This document shows positions 18,789-27,465 of a DNA stretch of 64,000 nt, one piece after another. Below the pieces are notes generated by a model. That model was not told the DNA's origin, did no database searches, and saw only the letters and a list, made by a program, of their open reading frames with translations. The stretch's first letter is position 1; every line of letters begins with the position of its first letter. The DNA is from Ensifer canadensis. GTDB lineage: Bacteria > Pseudomonadota > Alphaproteobacteria > Rhizobiales > Rhizobiaceae. The position numbers were made by a program, and so were the translations under genes. The DNA is taken from the NCBI RefSeq assembly GCF_017488845.2, contig NZ_CP083370.1:310001-374000 (forward strand). The letters run 5' to 3'.

Positions 18789-19778
18789 TCAGTTCTTTTC
18801 GGGGTTGCGGTATTGTTCGTTGACCAGGCCGAACTCCGCCATCAGCCGCCCGACAGCCACATAGAAGTGGTAGAGACCGGCGGCGGCAAGACCGGTTTTT
18901 CTCCATAGTTTGATGCCGCGCGGGATAGCGGCGCCAAGCAGCGCAAGCGATTTGCCGAAGGTCTTCACCCGTCCGCCAAAGCTCGGATCCCGGCGGTGCT
19001 CGAGCATCGTCGAAATTGCCCCGTTTCTGAGGCTTCGCGCACGGATCCATGATGCGTTGGTGCGCCGTGCCGGCACCGTTTCCGCCACCCAGGCCTCCTT
19101 GGTCCAGGCGAACGAAAACCCCTTCTCCTTGCTGCGGCTGTAGAAGTCGGCGTCGCCGCCACCGATGAAGTTGAAAGCCGGGTCCAGAAACGGGCGCGGC
19201 ATGGCGTCGAGAACCCGGCGCGTCACCAGCACGTTACCCGAAGAAAACAGGATAGGCACAGGTCCTGTCGTCTCATAATGGGGCGTAAACACCGGGTGCC
19301 GCTTCCACTTCTGCCCGCTCATATCCTCGAAAACCGGCAGCTGTGGACCGCCGACCATGTCCGCCTGGGTCGCTTGCTGTGCCGTGACGAGGCAATCGAG
19401 CCATTCGGGTGAGGCGATCTCGTCGTCGTCGATGATGGCAATGGCGCGCAGGTTGGGATAGGTTTCGAGCGCCATCGCCCAGCCGGCGTTGTAGGCGTAG
19501 CAGTTTCCACGCTGGTGGGCGATGATGACGATGGAGTCGGACGGGTGCCCGAGGAAGAAGTCCTTCGCCGCCGCAGCACCTGCCAGACCTTCATCGTCGT
19601 TCTCGATGACGACCGTGGCAAAGGCAACGTCAGGCCGTTGGGAAACAATGGTTTTCAGCGTCTTGATGACATGTTCCGGGCGCCGAAAGGTCGGTAGCAC
19701 CACGACGAGTTCGATGTCACCGGCGTCTTCCAACTCGGTCCGGAAATAGACGGAAATATCCTGGCCGATAGACGTCAT
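18789..19778 (-). CDS. Family 2 glycosyltransferase
   Basis: 329 residues from ATG 19778 (MTSIGQDISVYF); an upstream ATG at 19850 adds 24 residues that look untranslated. The GT-A nucleotide-sugar fold is visible: LVVVLPTFRRPEHVIKTL at residues 24-42, a DDDE metal/sugar site at 117-120, and a GGDADF acceptor motif further on. It should transfer a sugar to a growing lipid-linked glycan at the cytoplasmic membrane face. It is divergent from the GT4 gene and convergent with the flagellar cluster; the shared upstream region 19779-19922 suggests co-regulation with GT4. Donor and acceptor are unknown. Confidence 0.9.
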   Translation of the reverse strand: MTSIGQDISVYFRTELEDAGDIELVVVLPTFRRPEHVIKTLKTIVSQRPDVAFATVVIENDDEGLAGAAAAKDFFLGHPSDSIVIIAHQRGNCYAYNAGWAMALETYPNLRAIAIIDDDEIASPEWLDCLVTAQQATQADMVGGPQLPVFEDMSGQKWKRHPVFTPHYETTGPVPILFSSGNVLVTRRVLDAMPRPFLDPAFNFIGGGDADFYSRSKEKGFSFAWTKEAWVAETVPARRTNASWIRARSLRNGAISTMLEHRRDPSFGGRVKTFGKSLALLGAAIPRGIKLWRKTGLAAAGLYHFYVAVGRLMAEFGLVNEQYRNPEKN

Positions 19779-19922
19779 CGTGAAACCTGTGCAAGCGGAT
19801 TGCTGGCAAGCACTAAAGCAAATCTTCCTAAACAGATGCTGAACCGGCAAAACGACTTTTGAATGAATGCTTTAAGCGGTCCTTCACCCCGCGCTGCTAA
19901 AGAAAGGCGCAATGCTCCATCC

Positions 19923-21158
19923 ATGACGTGTGGCAAAATGCATCTGGTCCTGGTTTCCTCACTCGTTCCCGTAGACAATCCCGCCTCCGGTTTCGATATC
20001 GCCAATCGTGCGGTGCTTGACGGTCTGCTCGCGCTTGGCCATCGGGTCAGTGTCATCGGATTTCTGCAGCCCGGGCGGCGCCCGGCGCCCGACTGCGAGA
20101 TGCACCTGCTTGGCGAACTGGAAGTGACCAATGCCAAGGCTGGCCGCCTGCAAAAGCTGAGCTGGCTTGCGACCGCTTTTCTCAATCGCACCTCGGTGTC
20201 GTCAGCCAAGATGCTTGGCGTATCGGCGGGCCGGATCCAGTCGATCCTCGACGGGCTTGCACCCTTCGACGGTCTGGTCCTCAATTCCGTGCAACTGCCC
20301 GCGGCGTTCGCTCAAGTTTTCAGGTCCTATCCGTCGATCTATGTCGCTCACAATGTCGAGGCCGATTCCGCCCTGGAAAATGCCGAGCGTGCCAAGGGCC
20401 TTTTGGAGCGCTTCCTCTTTCGGCGCGAGGCGTTGTATCTCGAACGCTACGAACAGCAACTGGCGCAGAATGCCGTCGGATTGTGGACCTTCGCCGAGGC
20501 GGATCGTCTCGGTTTCGGTCGTGCTGTTTACGACCGGGCATTCGTGCTGCCGCTGGTTACCGGCTGGGACGCGCCGATTGTGCCTGATGTGCAGCGCCAG
20601 CACGACCTCGGCTTGATCGGCACCTGGAGCTGGCGGCCGAACCGGCTCGGCCTGGACTGGTTCCTGGATCAGGTCGTGCCCCATCTTCCCCAGGACATGT
20701 CGATCGCGATCGCCGGGCAACTGGATGGAGCGCCTGTCGTTTCGCATCCGGGCATTCGTTTCGTTGGTCGCGTGCCGGACGCCCGCGCCTTCGTTGCGGC
20801 CAGTGCCGTCGTGCCGCTGATCAGCCGTGGCGGCACGGGGGTACAGCTGAAAAGTATCGAGACGTTCGAGCTCGGCATGCCGTCGGTTGCCACGCAGGCT
20901 TCGTTGCGTGGCATCGAGACGATCCCGGAAAATTGCACGCCGACCGACGATCCCCGGGAGTTTGCCCGCCTGCTGGTGGAAAAGGTCGCCCACGCGCGCG
21001 CCGGCCTTTCGCAGCGCCTGGACGGCGCAGCGTTCCACCGGACTCAAAAGGCCAGGATGATGCAGGTCATGCTGGATGTGTTGCCCGGCCTTGCCGCAAA
21101 TGACGCAAGCGCCCAGGTTCGACCACGATTGAAGGTCCACGACGGAGGCCGGTCGTGA
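19923..21158 (+). CDS. Family 4-type glycosyltransferase
   Basis: About 411 residues from ATG 19923; ATGs at 19863 and 19938 are also possible and the ribosome site does not decide. The GT-B architecture is seen: an N-terminal Rossmann-like half (LVLVSSLVPVDNPASGFDIA) and a C-terminal half with GLIGTWSWRPNRLGLDWFL, GIRFVGRVPDARAF and SRGGTGVQLKSIETFELGMP, the GT4 donor-binding region. It ends in a GTGA overlap with the next gene, so these form one operon. Sugar specificity cannot be read. Confidence 0.88.
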   Translation: MTCGKMHLVLVSSLVPVDNPASGFDIANRAVLDGLLALGHRVSVIGFLQPGRRPAPDCEMHLLGELEVTNAKAGRLQKLSWLATAFLNRTSVSSAKMLGVSAGRIQSILDGLAPFDGLVLNSVQLPAAFAQVFRSYPSIYVAHNVEADSALENAERAKGLLERFLFRREALYLERYEQQLAQNAVGLWTFAEADRLGFGRAVYDRAFVLPLVTGWDAPIVPDVQRQHDLGLIGTWSWRPNRLGLDWFLDQVVPHLPQDMSIAIAGQLDGAPVVSHPGIRFVGRVPDARAFVAASAVVPLISRGGTGVQLKSIETFELGMPSVATQASLRGIETIPENCTPTDDPREFARLLVEKVAHARAGLSQRLDGAAFHRTQKARMMQVMLDVLPGLAANDASAQVRPRLKVHDGGRS

Positions 21159-21970
21159 CCATATCTGTCGCCGCCTCGAACGTTGCGGTATCGCAGCGCA
21201 TGATCCTGGGCATGCCGGTCGCCGATCTCGGCTGGGCGAGCGCTTTCGCCTTTGCCAACGACGCGGTTTCTCGCAGCAGTGGACAGGTGAGTCTTGCCTT
21301 TCTCAATGCGAACAACGCCAACCTGATGTTGAAGGACACCGAATATCGGGATGTGCTGCGCCGCCAGATCGTATTTCCCGATGGCCACGGCGTCGATATC
21401 GCTTCCTATTTGTTCCATGGAGGCATGTTCCCGGCCAATCTCAACGGCACCGATTTCGTTCCGGCCTTGCTGACCTACCTCGATCGGCCGATGCGGATCG
21501 CGATGATCGGCGCGCGGCCGGACGTATTGGCGCGCGCGGCCGAGAACTTTCGCAAACACGCGCCTTGGCACGAATTCCTGCCTGTTTCGGACGGTTTCTT
21601 CGATCGCAGCCGGTCGCGCGAACTGCTCGCCGACGTGCGGGCTCTGAGAGCCGATATTCTTCTCGTGGCAATGGGCAGCCCGATGCAGGAGAAATGGGTC
21701 GATACCTATGTCGGCCCGCAGGATGCACGGCTGGTGATCACCGTCGGCGCATTGTTCGATTTCGTCGCTCAGGAGTTCCCGCGTGCGCCGAAGCTTCTGC
21801 GCAAGCTGCGGCTCGAATGGTTCTACCGGCTGGCTCTTGAGCCGAAGCGCATGTGGCGCCGCTATGTCCTCGGCAACCCGCTGTTCCTGCTGCGTGTATT
21901 CCTGCACAAGCTGACGGGCCGCGCTCGAAAAAGCGTCGGCAACTCCAGCCTCGGAGCGCGAAAATGCTGA
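21155..21970 (+). CDS. WecG/TagA/CpsF-family glycosyltransferase
   Basis: 271 residues with a GTG start at 21155, overlapping the GT4 stop, and a GACGGAGG ribosome site. Family motifs: AFLNANNANLML at 48-59, FPDGHGVD at 74-81 (with the catalytic-site Asp), and GSPMQEKW near 174. GT26 members add N-acetylmannosamine(uronate) or a related sugar to undecaprenyl-linked intermediates at the membrane; Caulobacter HfsJ, a holdfast enzyme, belongs here. It overlaps the following gene by seven bases. Confidence 0.93.
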   Translation: MTISVAASNVAVSQRMILGMPVADLGWASAFAFANDAVSRSSGQVSLAFLNANNANLMLKDTEYRDVLRRQIVFPDGHGVDIASYLFHGGMFPANLNGTDFVPALLTYLDRPMRIAMIGARPDVLARAAENFRKHAPWHEFLPVSDGFFDRSRSRELLADVRALRADILLVAMGSPMQEKWVDTYVGPQDARLVITVGALFDFVAQEFPRAPKLLRKLRLEWFYRLALEPKRMWRRYVLGNPLFLLRVFLHKLTGRARKSVGNSSLGARKC

Positions 21971-22911
21971 CCGAGCCCTCCAGGCGAACCGCTGTTGTCA
22001 CTGCGTCCTACGCCAATGATTTCGAGCGCTGCCGCCTGATGTGCGAAAGCATGGATCGGCGGCTGCAGGGCGATTGGGTGCACTATCTGCTCGTCGCCGA
22101 TTTCGACGTCACGCTTTTCCGGCAGCTCGAAGGATCGCGGCGGCAGGTCATCGACGAGCGCGATCTTCTGCCCTGGTGGCTGCGTCCCGTCACCGACCCG
22201 CTCTCGGGCGGGCGCCGCAAGATCTGGCTGAGCCCCTTTGGCCTACCACTGCGCGGCTGGCACGTTCAGCAGCTTCGACGTCTGGCGCTTGCCCGCCATA
22301 TCGATGAGGCGGCGATGTTCGCGGTCGATTCCGATGTCGTCTTCCTTCGCGACTTCGACCCCGCCACACTCTGGCGGGACGGCCGACTGACGCTTTACCG
22401 CAAGGATGCGGCGATTGACGCAAATATGCGCTCCAATCATCTGGCATGGCTTGCGCATTCCGATCGGCTTCTCGGTATCGGCCCCTATGCGCTGCCGGCC
22501 AACGATTACATCAATACGTTGATCGCCTGGCGCAACGACACATGCCGCAAGCTCGTCGACCATGTCGAAGCGCTGCATGGCCGCAACTGGGTTCGAGCGG
22601 TGACAAAAACACGCGCCTTTTCCGAATGCACGATCTATGGCCGCTTCGTCGACGAGGTTATGGGCGGGCAGGGGCACAAGCCCTCATCCGATGCACTTTG
22701 CCACGTGCTCTGGTTCGACGACAGTTATCGGCAGGGCATTGCCGGCCTCAGGGATTTCCTAAGGGATATGGCCCCGCACCAGATCGGCATCGGCGTCCAG
22801 TCGTTCGTCGGCCACGATCTCGACGATATCCGCAAGGCCGTGGTCGAACTCGCGTCAGATGACCCGGTTGGCCGGCTTGCTCAGCGCGGTATAGGTCAGG
22901 CCGAAGGATAG
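21964..22911 (+). CDS. DUF6492-like putative glycosyltransferase
   Basis: 315 residues from ATG 21964, overlapping the upstream gene. The N-terminus (TAVVTASYANDFERCRLMCESM) and a DxD site at D122/D124 in FAVDSDVVFLRDFD indicate a GT-A-like fold seen in rhizobial proteins of unknown function (DUF6492). Later motifs include WPANDYIN-like LPANDYINTLIAWR and a conserved FSECTIYGRFV. It probably transfers a sugar in the same glycan. Its last 57 bases overlap the convergent flippase gene, an unusual arrangement. Confidence 0.8.
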   Translation: MLTEPSRRTAVVTASYANDFERCRLMCESMDRRLQGDWVHYLLVADFDVTLFRQLEGSRRQVIDERDLLPWWLRPVTDPLSGGRRKIWLSPFGLPLRGWHVQQLRRLALARHIDEAAMFAVDSDVVFLRDFDPATLWRDGRLTLYRKDAAIDANMRSNHLAWLAHSDRLLGIGPYALPANDYINTLIAWRNDTCRKLVDHVEALHGRNWVRAVTKTRAFSECTIYGRFVDEVMGGQGHKPSSDALCHVLWFDDSYRQGIAGLRDFLRDMAPHQIGIGVQSFVGHDLDDIRKAVVELASDDPVGRLAQRGIGQAEG

Positions 22912-24150
22912 CAAATACAAAACCAGGAAGATCAGGTTGAGCGATGGCGCCCACTCGGCAACATCCGTGGTCGTCGTCAGCAGCATCGCAAGCAACCCCA
23001 CTTTCACCACGCCCGCGACCAGCAGGTTGGCCATGCGCCGCACGGTGCGGCCGGTCGCATAGAGCAGTTCCGAATGATACTCGATCAGATTGCGGAACGA
23101 TGGTACCAGCAGGATCATCGCCACGATCGGTGCTGCAGCCGAAACGTTATGGCCCAGACCGTTCGGGAAAACGTAAAGATAAACGGCCATTGCAGCGATG
23201 GCGACAAACGAGGCGGCAGCCACGGCAAACTCGATCGATAGGCGAACGGGCCAGCGGGCGATCGCATCGGGTGTGCGCATGATCCGCTGGACGAGCAGCG
23301 TGTTGAACGAGCGCACCGGCAGGGCGGTCAGATCGGCAAGCCGCATCAGGATCGCATAGATGCCGGATACGGCCGGGCCGCCGATCGCCAGCACGGCGAT
23401 CTTGTCAAACTCCGACTGAATGTAGAAGAGGATTTCGGCGCCTGCGACCGAGACCGAATCGCCCCAGCGGCGGAAGTAGAGCCGGGGCTGCCAGCGAAGA
23501 CGCACCCTTGGGTAAAACAGTACGAGAGCGATGACGAGGCTGATGGCGTTGGCGGCGAGATAGAACTGCGACCAGGCGCCAAGCGTGTTGACCTGAAGCA
23601 GCGCAAACAGCAGCGCCGCCGCCGTGCGGATTGCCGTGGCGATGACCACGAGCAGAGCGCCGCGGCCGAAGCGGCCGAGGCCGTTGAGAACGATGACCGC
23701 CGTTTCGAGCCCGCGCCAACAGATGATCTCGGCCGCCATGAAGGCCGCAAAGGTGCCGGCCGACATGTCGCGTGAAAAAAGCGCGATGAAGGTGCCGACG
23801 CAGATCAGTGCGATCACCGGCAGGGAAAGCAGCGCGCCGACGAGAAACCCGGCGCTATAGGTACCCACCAGCAGCGGTTTCACCGTCGCCACGCGGTAGA
23901 GCGGCGACATGAAGCCGAAGGCAAGTGCGCGCGAGATCATGATGCCGGCGGCGGACGCCGTGGCAAAGAGACCGAAATCGGCGATGGAAAGCGTGTTGGC
24001 AACAGCGATAAAATACGCAAGCGACAACACGAGCCGCCCCGCCGAACCCCCCGTCATCGAGAGATAGGCGTGAACAAGCGCCCTGTGGCGAAGATAAAGC
24101 GCTTTGATGCGGTGGTGCACGATCGAACTTCCAGGAGTCTCTCCCGTCAT
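22855..24150 (-). CDS. Wzx-type polysaccharide flippase (MOP/PST superfamily)
   Basis: 431 residues, hydrophobic along nearly the whole length with about 10-12 predicted membrane helices. It begins MTGETPGSSIVHHRIKALYL and then has GRLVLSLAYFIAVANTLS, typical of Wzx-like proteins. It should move undecaprenyl-linked oligosaccharide to the periplasmic face. It is divergent from the Wzz-like gene (shared region 24151-24291) and convergent, with 57 bases overlap, with the DUF6492 gene. Confidence 0.88.
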   Translation of the reverse strand: MTGETPGSSIVHHRIKALYLRHRALVHAYLSMTGGSAGRLVLSLAYFIAVANTLSIADFGLFATASAAGIMISRALAFGFMSPLYRVATVKPLLVGTYSAGFLVGALLSLPVIALICVGTFIALFSRDMSAGTFAAFMAAEIICWRGLETAVIVLNGLGRFGRGALLVVIATAIRTAAALLFALLQVNTLGAWSQFYLAANAISLVIALVLFYPRVRLRWQPRLYFRRWGDSVSVAGAEILFYIQSEFDKIAVLAIGGPAVSGIYAILMRLADLTALPVRSFNTLLVQRIMRTPDAIARWPVRLSIEFAVAAASFVAIAAMAVYLYVFPNGLGHNVSAAAPIVAMILLVPSFRNLIEYHSELLYATGRTVRRMANLLVAGVVKVGLLAMLLTTTTDVAEWAPSLNLIFLVLYLLSFGLTYTALSKPANRVI

Positions 24151-24291
24151 AGGCGGGAAAGCTTAATAAGGCGTGAGATCGCCCGTTTCTGGGGTTGGTT
24201 CTTTCTCCAAAATTAACCATTTGTTTTCCCTGTTTCCTTAGGTTGAATTCACTATTCGGAATTCGCCATCTCGGCAGCCGCGGGATAAGTC

Positions 24292-26313
24292 ATGTTCAAC
24301 GTCGACGACGAAAAACGCCCGGTTCCGCGTGCATCGTTGCTCGATATCGCAGCAGGGGGCCCGCGGGTCTCGGCGCGCGCGCAAAAGCCCGACGCCAAAG
24401 GCCGAGGATCCGCCGGCTCGTCGTTGCTCGACCGCTTTGTCGAGGCCGATCAAGCGGCTACACAGCCGGGCTATGCCGCGTCGCGGCATGCAGCTCGCGC
24501 GACACCCCAACCCAAGATACCGTCGGCACTGAGCGGTCCGGCTACTCGGCCGCAGCGTGGCCTTGGCGGTGCGGACGGCAAGATTGCCCGGTGGCTGGCC
24601 GGTCGGGATGCGGACGACGCCTCCGACGGTTCGGGTGGAGATGCATTGCTGCCACCCGGTGACAGACCGCTCGTCGACATCAAGGCCGTGCTTCGCTCCG
24701 TCTGGCAGGTTCGTTTCGTCATTGCCGCCACGACGATACTCGGCGCCGTCGCCGGCGTCGCGATCGCCCTGTCGACACCCAGCATCTATCTCTCGGAGAG
24801 CAGGCTCTATATCGACCCGCGCGAGGTGCGGCTGACGGATTCCGATCTCTCCAAGCAGTCGCTGGCGACGGAAGCCATTCTTGCGCTTGTCGACAGCCAG
24901 CTCGAGGTTCTGCGCTCGCGCACCGTGATGGAGAAGGTCGCACGTGATCTCGATCTGCAGAACGATGCCGAGTTTTCAGGAACTGGCGCGGCGGAAGGCG
25001 AAGTCTCGCCGCGCACCCTGCAGAAACTGAGCGACGCCATCCGCGTCTGGCGCGATCCCAAGACCTTCATCGTCATCGTCGAAGCGCAGAGCCGAAGCCC
25101 GGAGAGATCGGCGCTGATCGTCAACCGCCTGGTCGAAACCTTTCTGGGCGAGGAGACGGCGGCACAGTCCGGCTTCTTCCAGAAGACCACCGCGGCGCTC
25201 GATCAGCGTATCTCCGAACTCAAGGCCGAACTCGATACCGCTGAAAAGGCGATCGAGGAATACAAGGCGCGCAACGATATCGTCGGCGCCGGCGGCGAGC
25301 TGATCGCCGACAAACAACTGCTCAGCCTCAGCGATCAGGTCGCTGCTGCGCGCAACCGGATCGCCGAAGCAAAGGCGAAGGCCGACGTGTCCGGCAAGGT
25401 CCGGCTCGATGACGTGCTGACCGGCGCCTTTCCGGAGGAAGTCAGCTCGATGGCGCTCGCCGAGCTGCGCAAGCAATATGCGGCGACCAGGGCGCAGTTG
25501 AGCTCGCTCGATGCAAGCCTCGGTCCCCGTCACCCGCAGCGCATTGCCGCCGTACAGTCGCTTGAATCCTCCCGCGCCGAGATCGCCAATGAGCTGCGGC
25601 GCATTGCGGCCACCGCCCAGACCGAACTCGATCGTGCCGAGAGTGCGGAGCGGGATCTGGTCCGGCAGTTCGCAGCGCAGAAGGCCCGCCAGATCAATTC
25701 GTCCGGCGAGATGGTCGAGCTGCGCGAACTGGAGCGAAATGCTGCCGCGACCCGCGAAATCTACGAGTCCTTCCTGAAGCGCGCCAGCGAAACGCGCGAG
25801 GAAGAAAAGCTGACGGCCAAGAACATCCGCGTCGTTTCGCGGGCGGAGCCTGCGTTGCAGCCCAAGGGGCCGTCGCGCAAGATCATCGTCATCGGCGCAA
25901 CGCTTGCGGGCTTTTTCGCCGGTTTCGGTCTCGGTATCCTGCTCGGCATCTATCGCAGCCTGAACGGGTTGTTTGTCGGCCCGAGGGGTGCGCCGCCGGA
26001 GACTGTCGACCCGGATCCGCCAGAGCCGGGCACCGACCCGGAACCGGGGCCTGGCGCGCGCAATGAGCAAGAAATGAAGGCGCGCGAACCGGATCTGCCG
26101 CCGCCATTCTCGCCAGCAGCCCACCATGCGCAGTCGCTGGCTGCCGCCTATCTCGCTTCGCGCGAGCTGGCAAGCCAGGCTTCCCCGACAAGGCCGTCGC
26201 CCCTGGCTATCGAGCCCGAGGACGATCTCGGCATCGCTAAGGTGCAGGACGATCTTCGCGCGCTCAGGTCGCGCGTCGAGAGCTACTCCCGCCAGAAGGT
26301 CGCGCGTCGCTGA
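24292..26313 (+). CDS. Wzz/GumC-type polysaccharide co-polymerase without kinase domain
   Basis: 673 residues. A long soluble N-terminal extension (1-140) precedes the first transmembrane helix (about 142-162); then comes a large periplasmic coiled-coil region with a Wzz domain (VDIKAVLRSVWQ onwards), and a second transmembrane helix at about 531-555 (IIVIGATLAGFFAGFGLGIL). The proline-rich C-terminal tail contains no Walker A/B or tyrosine cluster, so this is a chain-length/export protein like GumC or the membrane half of Wzc, without its own kinase. It probably controls chain length of the glycan built by the neighbouring enzymes. Confidence 0.9.
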   Translation: MFNVDDEKRPVPRASLLDIAAGGPRVSARAQKPDAKGRGSAGSSLLDRFVEADQAATQPGYAASRHAARATPQPKIPSALSGPATRPQRGLGGADGKIARWLAGRDADDASDGSGGDALLPPGDRPLVDIKAVLRSVWQVRFVIAATTILGAVAGVAIALSTPSIYLSESRLYIDPREVRLTDSDLSKQSLATEAILALVDSQLEVLRSRTVMEKVARDLDLQNDAEFSGTGAAEGEVSPRTLQKLSDAIRVWRDPKTFIVIVEAQSRSPERSALIVNRLVETFLGEETAAQSGFFQKTTAALDQRISELKAELDTAEKAIEEYKARNDIVGAGGELIADKQLLSLSDQVAAARNRIAEAKAKADVSGKVRLDDVLTGAFPEEVSSMALAELRKQYAATRAQLSSLDASLGPRHPQRIAAVQSLESSRAEIANELRRIAATAQTELDRAESAERDLVRQFAAQKARQINSSGEMVELRELERNAAATREIYESFLKRASETREEEKLTAKNIRVVSRAEPALQPKGPSRKIIVIGATLAGFFAGFGLGILLGIYRSLNGLFVGPRGAPPETVDPDPPEPGTDPEPGPGARNEQEMKAREPDLPPPFSPAAHHAQSLAAAYLASRELASQASPTRPSPLAIEPEDDLGIAKVQDDLRALRSRVESYSRQKVARR

Positions 26314-26424
26314 ACCTCAGCATCTGCGAAGAACGAGCAGGCAGCCTTTCAGTGATGAGAGGAAATGTCGCGGCCTGCGCTGCAAACGTGCATCTGGCCA
26401 TGCCGACCCCTTGCATTTATGCGT

Positions 26425-26486
26425 TTGGGACAGCATAGGGCGCTTTGAGGCAATCGCCTTTCCCGAGGCGAATTAGAGTGTCCCGC
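26425..26486 (+). promoter_or_regulatory. Structured leader of folD (candidate)
   Basis: GGGACA (26427-26432) can pair with TGTCCC (26479-26484), enclosing an inner AGGC-AATC-GCCT hairpin (26448-26459). The element ends about 14 bases before the folD ribosome site. I could not match it to a known riboswitch consensus. Confidence 0.35.
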
Positions 26487-26510
26487 GAACAGGAAGCCAG
26501 GAGGAATGCC

Positions 26511-27410
26511 GTGACGACTGTGATTGATGGCAAGCAGGTTGCCGCTTCGGTTATCGAGGCCGTGAAATCCGCGACACAGGCGCTCGAAACTGATGCGGGC
26601 GTGCGCCCCGGTCTCGCGGTCGTGATCGTCGGCAATGATCCGGCAAGCCATGCCTATGTCTCTTCGAAGAGCAAGATGGCCAAGGAATGCGGTTTTCAGT
26701 CGGTCCAGCACACCTTGCCTGAAGAAACGACCCAGGAAGATCTGGCGGCGTTGGTTGCCAAGCTCAATGCGGACGCCGCCATCCACGGCATTCTGGTCCA
26801 GCTGCCGCTACCGAAGCATCTGAACTCCGAACCGATCATCCAGTCGATCCTGCCGGAAAAGGACGTGGACGGCCTGCACGTCGTCAACGCCGGCAAGCTT
26901 GCGACCGGCGATCTCGAAGGCGGTCTGGTTTCCTGCACGCCCGCCGGCGCGATGGTATTCGTGCGCCAGACCCATGGCGAAGACCTTTCGGGCCTGAATG
27001 CGGTGGTTATCGGCCGCTCGAACCTTTTCGGCAAACCGATGGCGGCCCTGCTTCTTGCCGCCAATGCGACCGTAACGACGGCCCATTCGCGCACCAGGGA
27101 TCTGCCGGCAGTCTGCCGCAATGCCGATATTCTCGTGGCGGCTGTCGGTCGTGCGGAAATGGTCAAGGCGGATTGGGTCAAGCCCGGCGCCACCGTCATC
27201 GATGTCGGCATCAATCGCGTGTCCGCGCCGGAAAAGGGCGAAGGCAAATCCAAGCTCGTCGGTGACGTTGCATTTTCCGAAGTGGAAAAGGTCGCGGGCG
27301 TCATCACGCCGGTACCGGGCGGCGTCGGTCCGATGACCATCGCCATGCTGATGGCAAACACCGTCATCGCTGCCTATCGCAAGGCGGGTCGCAAGCCGCC
27401 GCGCTTCTGA
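26511..27410 (+). CDS. folD: Bifunctional methylenetetrahydrofolate dehydrogenase/cyclohydrolase FolD
   Basis: 299 residues from a GTG at 26511 (GGAGGAATGCC upstream), giving [20 protein letters not shown]. FolD interconverts 5,10-methylene-, 5,10-methenyl- and 10-formyl-tetrahydrofolate with NADP. The active-site lysine region ([13 protein letters not shown]), QLPLPKHL, and the C-terminal [15 protein letters not shown] signature are present. The frame is open upstream to 26445, but that part lacks a ribosome site. It stands alone between the polysaccharide island and the agl locus, and ends in a terminator shared with aglR. Confidence 0.97.
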   Translation: MTTVIDGKQVAASVIEAVKSATQALETDAGVRPGLAVVIVGNDPASHAYVSSKSKMAKECGFQSVQHTLPEETTQEDLAALVAKLNADAAIHGILVQLPLPKHLNSEPIIQSILPEKDVDGLHVVNAGKLATGDLEGGLVSCTPAGAMVFVRQTHGEDLSGLNAVVIGRSNLFGKPMAALLLAANATVTTAHSRTRDLPAVCRNADILVAAVGRAEMVKADWVKPGATVIDVGINRVSAPEKGEGKSKLVGDVAFSEVEKVAGVITPVPGGVGPMTIAMLMANTVIAAYRKAGRKPPRF

Positions 27411-27440
27411 TCAGCGCAAATTGGTATCCGTCGATATCTG

Positions 27441-27465
27441 ACGCGCCGCCTCTGCGGCGCGTTTT
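27441..27465 (+). terminator. Terminator between folD and aglR
   Basis: Nine-bp stem ACGCGCCGC (27441-27449) / GCGGCGCGT (27454-27462), loop CTCT, followed by TTT. It lies in the 54-bp gap between two convergent genes; the T-run favours folD. Confidence 0.85.

Noticed and set aside
18789..26313. Recent horizontal transfer or an integrated element carrying the glycan island
   Set aside because: No tRNA, integrase, IS or flanking repeats and no obvious change of base composition by eye; kept only as a lineage-specific difference to be tested.
26314..26510. Known folate riboswitch in front of folD
   Set aside because: Stem pairing exists, but I cannot match any known consensus, so it is listed only as a structured leader.
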